DNA of 64,000 nt. Source: Streptomyces rugosispiralis (GTDB lineage Bacteria; Actinomycetota; Actinomycetes; Streptomycetales; Streptomycetaceae). How positions within the stretch are numbered: the stretch's first letter is position 1; every line of letters starts with the position of its first letter. A program made the position numbers and the translations under genes. The notes beneath the pieces are model-generated. The model saw nothing but the letters and a program-made list of their open reading frames with translations. It made no database searches and was not told the DNA's origin. This document shows, in pieces, positions 58,471 through 64,000 of the stretch. The stretch is from the NCBI RefSeq assembly GCF_024505145.1, contig NZ_JANIAA010000001.1, forward strand, positions 682,001 to 746,000, written 5' to 3'.

Positions 58471-61400
58471 ATGGCGGTCACTCGCAGATCGTTACTGATC
58501 GCAGGCACCGCCGCCCCGATGGCCGGGGCACTCGTCACGGCCGCTCCCGCCCAGGCCGCCGCCGCGTCCCGCGCCATGGGAGGCCGGACCGTCCCGCTCA
58601 CGGACGGCTGGCGCTTCGCCCTCGTCAACCCCGGCGGCATCACCGACCCGACCGGCGCGTACGGACACGCCCATGACCCGGCGTACGACGACTCGGCCTG
58701 GCGTGAGGTCGCGGTTCCGCACGACTGGAGCATCGAGCTCACCCCCACCACCGACCACGGCACCAGCGGTGGCACCGGCTTCCTGCCCGGCGGCCTCGGC
58801 TGGTACCGCACCACGTTCACCCTGCCCCGCGCCCTCGCGGGCAAGCGGATCTCCGTCGAATTCGACGGCGTGTACATGGACTCGTCCGTGTACTGCAACG
58901 GACGGCTCATCGGCGAACACCCCTATGGATACACCGGCTTCGCCCTCGACCTCACCGAGGTGGCCCACACCGACGGCGCCACCCCCAACGTCCTCGCCGT
59001 CAAGGTGCGCAACCGGCTCCCCAGCAGCCGCTGGTACTCGGGCAGCGGCATCTACCGCCACGCCCGGCTCGTGGTCACCGACCCGGTCCATGTGGCCCGG
59101 TGGGGTACGTACGTCACCACCCCCGGCCTGGCCACCACCCTGCGGGCCGGCCATGCCACCGTGCGGGCGCGGACCCTCGTGGTCAACGACTCCGACGGCC
59201 GGAAGCCGGTGACCGTGGTCTCCACCGTCAAGGACCCCGATGGGCACATGGTGGTCCAGGCGCACTCCACCCTCACCGTCGGGGCGGGTGACACCCGTAC
59301 CGCAACCCAGGAGCTCAGGGTCGACCGGCCGCTGCTGTGGTCGTTCGACACGCCGCGGCGCTATGTCCTGGAGACCGAACTGCGGGTCGGCCAGGACACC
59401 ACCGACCGGTACCGCACCCCCTTCGGGCTCCGCCACGCCACCTTCGACCCCGACCACGGATTCTCGCTGAACGGCCGGTACGCCAAGCTCCAGGGCGTCG
59501 ATCTCCACCACGACCTGGGCGCGCTCGGCGCCGCCGTCAACGCCGACGCCGTGCTGCGCCAGCTCACCATCATGAAGAGCATGGGCGTCAACGCCCTGCG
59601 CACCTCGCACAATCCGCCCGCGCCGGAGCTGATCGAGATCTGCGAACGGCTCGGCATCGTGATGCTGGTGGAGGCGTTCGACTGCTGGCACACCGGCAAG
59701 AACACCTATGACTACGGGCGCTTCTTCGACGAGCACTGCGACGCGGACATCACCGAGATGGTGCGCGCCGCCCGCAACTCCACCGCCGTCGTCATGTGGT
59801 CCATCGGCAATGAGATCCCCGACTCCACCAGCGCCCCGGGGCTGGGGATGGCCCAGCGGCTCATCGAGGCCGTGCGCGCGGCCGATGACACCAGGCCCGT
59901 GGTGATCGGCTCGGACAAGTACCGCGCGCTGCCCGCCGAGGGCTCCCCCGCCGATCTGATGCTGGCCAAGCTGGACGGACTCGGCCTCAACTACAACACC
60001 GCCGCCTCGGTGGACGCGCTGCACGCCCGCTATCCGCATCTGTTCCTCTTCGAGTCCGAGTCGTCCTCGGAAACCTCCACCCGCGGCGCCTATCAGGAGC
60101 CCGAGCACCTCAACACGGGCGAGAACCACACCCCCGGCAGGCGCGAGACCTCCAGCTACGACAACAACCTCGCCTCCTGGACGATGAGCGGCGAGTACGG
60201 GCTGAAGAAGGACCGGGACCGGAGGTTCTTCGCCGGGCAGTTCCTGTGGTCGGGCATCGACTACATCGGCGAGCCCACGCCGTACGACGTGTTCCCGGTG
60301 AAGGCGTCGTTCTTCGGCGCCGTGGACACCGCGGGCTTCCCCAAGGACATGTACCACCTCTTCAGGAGCCAGTGGACGAGCGAACCGATGGTCCATCTGG
60401 TCCCCATGGACTGGACCGTTCACCGGCCGGGCGAGACCGTGGAGGTGTGGGCCTACTCCAACGTCGCCGCGGTGGAGCTGTTCCTCAACGGCCGCTCGCT
60501 GGGGATCCGCGAGTTCGACACCAAGAAGACCACGGATGGCCGCACCTACCTGGAGACCACCGAGCCGACCGGCGACGACAAGACGGTCACCTCCGGCCCC
60601 TACCCCGGCAGCTACACCAGCCCGGGCGGCAGCGCCGGAAAGCTCCACCTCACCTGGAAGGTGCCGTTCGCGCCCGGCGAGTTGAAGGCCGTGGCCCGGC
60701 GTGGCGGCCGGGTGGTGGCCACCGATGTGCTGCGCACGGCGGGAGGCCCGCACGCCGTACGGCTCACCCCCGACCGCGAGACCCTCGACGCCGACGGCCG
60801 CTCGCTGTGCTTCGTGACCGCCGAAATCGTCGACGCCCACGGTGTGGTGGTGCCGGACGCCGACCATCTGATCGCCTTCAAGGTCACCGGAGGCTCCCTG
60901 GCCGGGGTCGACAACGGCCGCCAGGAGAGCGCCGAGCGCTACCAGGCGAGCACCCGCACCGCCTTCCACGGCAAGGCCCTGGCCATCGTCCGCGCCGGCA
61001 CCGAGGCCGGGCCGCTGACCATCACCGCCCGCTCGGCGGGGCTGCGCACCGCCACCGCCACCGTCCGCGCCACCGGCGGGACCTCGGAGCCGGTCACCCG
61101 CCCCACGCCGTTCGCGCCCGACCCCGGTCCCGGTGCCCCTCACCATCCACTGGCCGACGCGAGCTATTCGGGCGCGCCGACGAGCCCGCCCTCGGCGATG
61201 CTGGACGGCGATCCGGCCACCGGCTGGTCCAACGCCTTCCGCAAGCCCGCCACGGCGCTGCTCCCCGCCTTCGACGGCGCCCGGAAGGCCGACTGGGTCT
61301 CGGTGACGTGGAGCGGGAGGCGGCGGCTGCGGCGTGTCGAGGTGTCCTTCACCGTGGACGCCGGGCACACCCTGCCCGCCTCGATCGAGGTGTCCGCGTG

Positions 61401-61587
61401 GAACGGTCACGCGTACGTCCCGGTGCGCGGGGCGTCCATCGCCTGGGCCACCGCCTCCGACACCCCGACCGTCATCACCTTCGACCCGGTGCGCACCGCG
61501 CGGCTGCGGCTGGATCTCACCAGCCGTCATCCGGGCGCGGCGGACGGCGCCCAGCGCATCGTCGCCCTCGAGGCCGGTGACGGCTGA
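58471..61587 (+). CDS. Exported glycoside hydrolase family 2 protein (beta-galactosidase-like)
   Basis: A 1038-residue protein with a Tat signal (VTRRSLLIAG; cleavage near AQA). Domains follow the GH2 order: sugar-binding (about 38-210), immunoglobulin-like (215-330), TIM barrel (335-650), further Ig-like domains, and a C-terminal F5/8-type carbohydrate-binding module (910-1038). The acid/base glutamate is in WSIGNEIP (near 446) and the nucleophile in FLFESESSS (near 528). The ATG 58471 follows AAGGGGA. Substrate could be a beta-galactoside, glucuronide or mannoside. Confidence 0.9.
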   Translation: MAVTRRSLLIAGTAAPMAGALVTAAPAQAAAASRAMGGRTVPLTDGWRFALVNPGGITDPTGAYGHAHDPAYDDSAWREVAVPHDWSIELTPTTDHGTSGGTGFLPGGLGWYRTTFTLPRALAGKRISVEFDGVYMDSSVYCNGRLIGEHPYGYTGFALDLTEVAHTDGATPNVLAVKVRNRLPSSRWYSGSGIYRHARLVVTDPVHVARWGTYVTTPGLATTLRAGHATVRARTLVVNDSDGRKPVTVVSTVKDPDGHMVVQAHSTLTVGAGDTRTATQELRVDRPLLWSFDTPRRYVLETELRVGQDTTDRYRTPFGLRHATFDPDHGFSLNGRYAKLQGVDLHHDLGALGAAVNADAVLRQLTIMKSMGVNALRTSHNPPAPELIEICERLGIVMLVEAFDCWHTGKNTYDYGRFFDEHCDADITEMVRAARNSTAVVMWSIGNEIPDSTSAPGLGMAQRLIEAVRAADDTRPVVIGSDKYRALPAEGSPADLMLAKLDGLGLNYNTAASVDALHARYPHLFLFESESSSETSTRGAYQEPEHLNTGENHTPGRRETSSYDNNLASWTMSGEYGLKKDRDRRFFAGQFLWSGIDYIGEPTPYDVFPVKASFFGAVDTAGFPKDMYHLFRSQWTSEPMVHLVPMDWTVHRPGETVEVWAYSNVAAVELFLNGRSLGIREFDTKKTTDGRTYLETTEPTGDDKTVTSGPYPGSYTSPGGSAGKLHLTWKVPFAPGELKAVARRGGRVVATDVLRTAGGPHAVRLTPDRETLDADGRSLCFVTAEIVDAHGVVVPDADHLIAFKVTGGSLAGVDNGRQESAERYQASTRTAFHGKALAIVRAGTEAGPLTITARSAGLRTATATVRATGGTSEPVTRPTPFAPDPGPGAPHHPLADASYSGAPTSPPSAMLDGDPATGWSNAFRKPATALLPAFDGARKADWVSVTWSGRRRLRRVEVSFTVDAGHTLPASIEVSAWNGHAYVPVRGASIAWATASDTPTVITFDPVRTARLRLDLTSRHPGAADGAQRIVALEAGDG

Positions 61588-61718
61588 GAGGCCGGGTGAG
61601 TGAGCCGCCGAGTCACACGCCGAGCGGCGCCCCGCCGGACGGGTGGAAGCCTCCCGCGGCCGTTTGTCCGCGCTACGAAGAGGGCACCCGACTTCTCCGA
61701 CGTCGTGCTGGAGGCGAG

Positions 61719-62363
61719 ATGACTCTTTCCCGTAGCCCGGTGACCCGCGCGTGGCGGCGGTGGCGGCGGCCACGCGATCTGGAGGTGCCGCGCGACGCCG
61801 TGGACGTCGAGGACGCCAACCGGCGGTTCCTGATGTACGGGGTGATGCCGCTGTGGTTCGTCCCGGCGGTGGCGGACTGGCTCATGCATCGCCGGACCAG
61901 GATCGAGGAGACGTCGGGCACCAAGGAGTCGGCGATCCACGCCCTGATGATGACGGAGGCCGGTGTCCCCGTGGCGATGGGGCTGCTGGCCCGGGTCAAT
62001 CCGCTGGTGCTGTCGGTGATGGGCGGAGCGGCCGTCGCCCATGGCGCCACCGCGCTGTGGGATGTGAGCCTGGCCACCGGGGAGCGCGAGGTGCGCCCGG
62101 TGGAGCAGCACATCCACAGCTTCCTGGAGGTGCTGCCGCTGTCGGCGATGGCGTTCACCTGCTGTCTGCACTGGGACCAGGTCCGCGCGGCGCTGCGCGG
62201 CGGGGACCGGCCCGAGGACTGGAAGCTGCTGCCCAAGGACAACCCGCTGCCCGTGCGCTATCTGGCGGCCCTCGGGCTCGGCATCGGCGCCTGTGTGGTG
62301 CTGCCCTACGCCGAGGAGATGCGGCGGTGTCTCAGGGCCGCGAAGGCCCGTAAGGCGGTGTGA
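61719..62363 (+). CDS. Membrane protein of unknown function with conserved histidines
   Basis: A 214-residue protein with four hydrophobic segments (about 40-56, 80-105, 130-155, 185-205). Histidines occur in WLMHRRTR, SAIHALMM, VAHGATAL and EQHIHSFLE, a pattern suggesting metal or heme binding in the membrane. GGAGGCGAG precedes the ATG. It is joined by only 4 bases to the next gene and probably works with it. Function unknown. Confidence 0.7.
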   Translation: MTLSRSPVTRAWRRWRRPRDLEVPRDAVDVEDANRRFLMYGVMPLWFVPAVADWLMHRRTRIEETSGTKESAIHALMMTEAGVPVAMGLLARVNPLVLSVMGGAAVAHGATALWDVSLATGEREVRPVEQHIHSFLEVLPLSAMAFTCCLHWDQVRAALRGGDRPEDWKLLPKDNPLPVRYLAALGLGIGACVVLPYAEEMRRCLRAAKARKAV

Positions 62364-62367
62364 GCCC

Positions 62368-63396
62368 ATGCCGCGCACGCGAGCCGGTACGCGGACACGG
62401 TCCCGCGTGGCGGCCGAACCGCTGCCGCTGCCACGGGTCCTGGCCCCGGAGGCGCACGGGCCGGAGCATGTCGCCGTCGACGCGGAGGGCCGGATCCTCA
62501 CCGGGACGGCGGACGGGGCCGTCCGGCGGCTGACACTGTCCCCGGACCGTGAACTCGTCCGCTCCGAGGTGCTCGCGCACACCGGTGGCCGGCCGCTGGG
62601 GCTCGTCCCCTGCCCCGACGGCGGGCTGCTGGTGTGCGACGCGCGGCGCGGGCTGCTGCGGGTCGGGCCGGACGACGGGTCCGTACGGGTGGTGGCGGAC
62701 GAGGTGGCCGGCCGGCCGCTGCGGTTCTGCAGCAACGTCGCCACGGCGGAGGACGGCACGGTGTACTTCACCGTGTCCAGTCGCCGCCACGGCCTGGAGG
62801 ACTGGCTCGGGGACATCCTGGAGAACACCGCCACCGGGCAGTTGCTCCGGCTGCGGCCGGGCGGCCGGCCGGAGGTGGTGCTGGACGGGCTGCGGTTCGC
62901 CAACGGGGTCGCCCTCGCCGCCGACGAGTCGTATGTGGCCGTGGCCGAGAGCGGCGCCTACCGGATCAGCCGGCTGTGGCTGACCGGCCGCCGGGCGGGG
63001 ACGCGGGACCTTCTCGTCCGCGATCTGCCGGGCTTCCCGGACAATCTCACCCGCGGCCCCGACGGTGTCATCTGGGTGGCCATAGCCGCGCCGCGGGAGC
63101 CCGCCCTCGATCTGCTGCACCGCGCGCCCGCCCCGTTCAGGAGGGCGGCGGTGCCCCTCGCCACCCGGCTCCACCCCGGCCCGCGGCGCACGGTGCGCGC
63201 CCTGGCGATCGGCCCCGACGGCCGGGTGATCCGCCATCTGGTGCGGCGCCGGACCCCGTACCGGATGGCCACGAGCGTATGCGCGCTCGGCGGCCTCCTC
63301 GTCATGGGCAGCCTGCTCGAGCGGGGCATCGCGGTCTGCCCGCTGCCACCGCCCCGGGAGGCCACCTCGGCGGCTCATCCCCAGCCGGTGGAGTAG
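62368..63396 (+). CDS. SMP-30/strictosidine-synthase-like beta-propeller protein
   Basis: A 342-residue beta-propeller with repeated blades (GPEHVAVDAEGRILTG; CSNVATAEDGTVYFTVSS; RFANGVALAADESYVAVAES; GFPDNLTRGPDGVIWVA). The RFANGVAL and FPDNL motifs match SMP-30/strictosidine synthase-related hydrolases that open lactones or act on esters. No signal peptide is obvious. Its 3' end overlaps the convergent protease gene by 22 bases. Confidence 0.84.
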   Translation: MPRTRAGTRTRSRVAAEPLPLPRVLAPEAHGPEHVAVDAEGRILTGTADGAVRRLTLSPDRELVRSEVLAHTGGRPLGLVPCPDGGLLVCDARRGLLRVGPDDGSVRVVADEVAGRPLRFCSNVATAEDGTVYFTVSSRRHGLEDWLGDILENTATGQLLRLRPGGRPEVVLDGLRFANGVALAADESYVAVAESGAYRISRLWLTGRRAGTRDLLVRDLPGFPDNLTRGPDGVIWVAIAAPREPALDLLHRAPAPFRRAAVPLATRLHPGPRRTVRALAIGPDGRVIRHLVRRRTPYRMATSVCALGGLLVMGSLLERGIAVCPLPPPREATSAAHPQPVE

Positions 63397-64000
63397 CCGC
63401 GGTAGCGGCGCCGCTTGGGCCGGATGGTCAGCGTGGACAGCAGCCCCACGAACCCCACCACGATGACCACCAGACCGGGCCCGAAGTTCTGGGCGTACGC
63501 CACGACGTCGTCGAGTGTCGAGACGCCGTCGTCGACCCCTGAACTCCCGGCGGCGCCGGAGGCTATGGACGGGTTGGGGCGCTGGGCCTTGGCGCCCGGG
63601 ATGGACACCCCGAGCGCGGTCAGCGCCTTGGTCACGGGCTGGAAGAAGGTCACCCCGCCCCGTTCGCAGTCACCGCTGCCGCCGGAGGTGACGCCGAGCG
63701 CCACGCCCTGGGCGAAGAGCGGCCCCCCGCTGTCGCCGGGCTCGGCGCACACGGTGGTCTGGACGAGCCCGGTGACCGTGCCCTCGGGGTAGTTGACCGT
63801 CGCGTTGAGCCCGGTCACCTTGCCCGAGCGCAGCCCGGTGGTGCTGCCGCTGCGGAACACCTCCTGGCCCACGACCGGATCGGCCACACCGGTGACCCGC
63901 ACCGTCTGGCCGCCGCCCACGTTGACCACACTGCTCTGGTCGAGCGAGGCGTTGTCGTAGCGGATCAGCGAGAAGTCATTGCCGGGGAAGCTGCTCTGGA
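63375..64000 (-). CDS. Membrane-anchored S1 serine protease (C-terminal part, cut by edge)
   Basis: About 208 codons of the C-terminal part of a second chymotrypsin-like protease; the rest lies beyond the right edge. The catalytic aspartate is in FPGNDFSLIRYD and the serine in CAEPGDSGGPLF, both closely like the protease at 45855 (ATVNYPEGTV, TSGGSGDC and TFFQPVT are shared). The end differs: a Ser/Gly/Asp linker leads to a hydrophobic helix (VVIVVGFVGLLSTL) and a basic KRRRYRG tail, so this enzyme is tethered to the membrane facing outward. Confidence 0.88.
   Translation of the reverse strand, partial: QSSFPGNDFSLIRYDNASLDQSSVVNVGGGQTVRVTGVADPVVGQEVFRSGSTTGLRSGKVTGLNATVNYPEGTVTGLVQTTVCAEPGDSGGPLFAQGVALGVTSGGSGDCERGGVTFFQPVTKALTALGVSIPGAKAQRPNPSIASGAAGSSGVDDGVSTLDDVVAYAQNFGPGLVVIVVGFVGLLSTLTIRPKRRRYRGYSTGWG

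Noticed and set aside
58492..61773. Open reading frame of 1093 codons on the minus strand
   Set aside because: Antisense to the GH2 gene; Gly/Val/Arg-rich shadow without domains.
1..64000. Mobile element, prophage, CRISPR array or toxin-antitoxin system
   Set aside because: No transposase, integrase, terminal inverted repeats, regular spaced repeats or phage genes were seen; tandem repeats found are short and local.

Overview
The window is GC-rich, densely coded DNA with the gene content of a Streptomyces-type actinomycete. The evidence is GTG/TTG starts, a SARP-type regulator, a SAV2177-type methyltransferase, a MEDS-domain anti-sigma-like protein, streptogrisin-like S1 proteases, Tat-dependent lipoproteins and leaderless promoters. 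I see no rRNA, tRNA, CRISPR array, integrase or transposase. It reads as chromosomal accessory and regulatory DNA rather than a mobile element or one biosynthetic cluster.

Layout, left to right. (1) 1-6000: a flavin monooxygenase (cut by the edge) coupled to a SnoaL-like protein, a divergent LysR regulator, a TauD-type dioxygenase behind a promoter with a possible leaderless upstream ORF, and a SARP/NB-ARC/TPR regulator. (2) 6000-11500: a methyltransferase with a small partner, an epoxide-hydrolase-like enzyme, a MEDS/ATPase regulator, the remnant of an isocitrate/isopropylmalate-type dehydrogenase, and class II fumarase. (3) 11500-15300: a divergent NodB deacetylase / EamA / SDR operon and a diacylglycerol-glycosyltransferase-like gene. 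(4) 15300-21100: a NitT/TauT-type ABC importer divergent from a CitA/DcuS-type two-component system, with two strong inverted repeats between them. (5) 21100-29250: a Lys/Ala-rich nucleoid-protein-like gene, a 2-hydroxyacid dehydrogenase, a lipoprotein, a membrane-embedded spermidine-synthase-like protein, an Lnt-like acyltransferase and a TetR regulator. (6) 29250-38400: a sialidase-like secreted protein, an SDR, ACC deaminase (acdS), dihydroxyacetone kinase (dhaK, dhaL), an acyltransferase, a methyltransferase and XRE-cupin pair, and a cupin. (7) 38400-45750: Rrf2 regulator, DsbA-fold protein, a tiny cysteine-containing leader peptide, and a complete five-gene peptide-type ABC importer. (8) 45800-64000: a secreted S1 protease, a PaoABC-type molybdenum hydroxylase with an NAD kinase, a radical-SAM protein, an APC permease, a cation diffusion facilitator, a GH2 glycosidase, small membrane proteins, and a second, membrane-anchored S1 protease cut by the right edge.

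The most system-like part is 38.4-45.7 kb. An Rrf2 repressor is translationally coupled to a thiol-type DsbA-fold enzyme and lies just upstream of a leader peptide of the type linked to cysteine-responsive attenuation, which itself precedes a peptide ABC importer. I infer a thiol/sulfur-peptide uptake and sensing module. The second most interesting part is the divergent two-component / ABC importer block at 15.7-21.1 kb.
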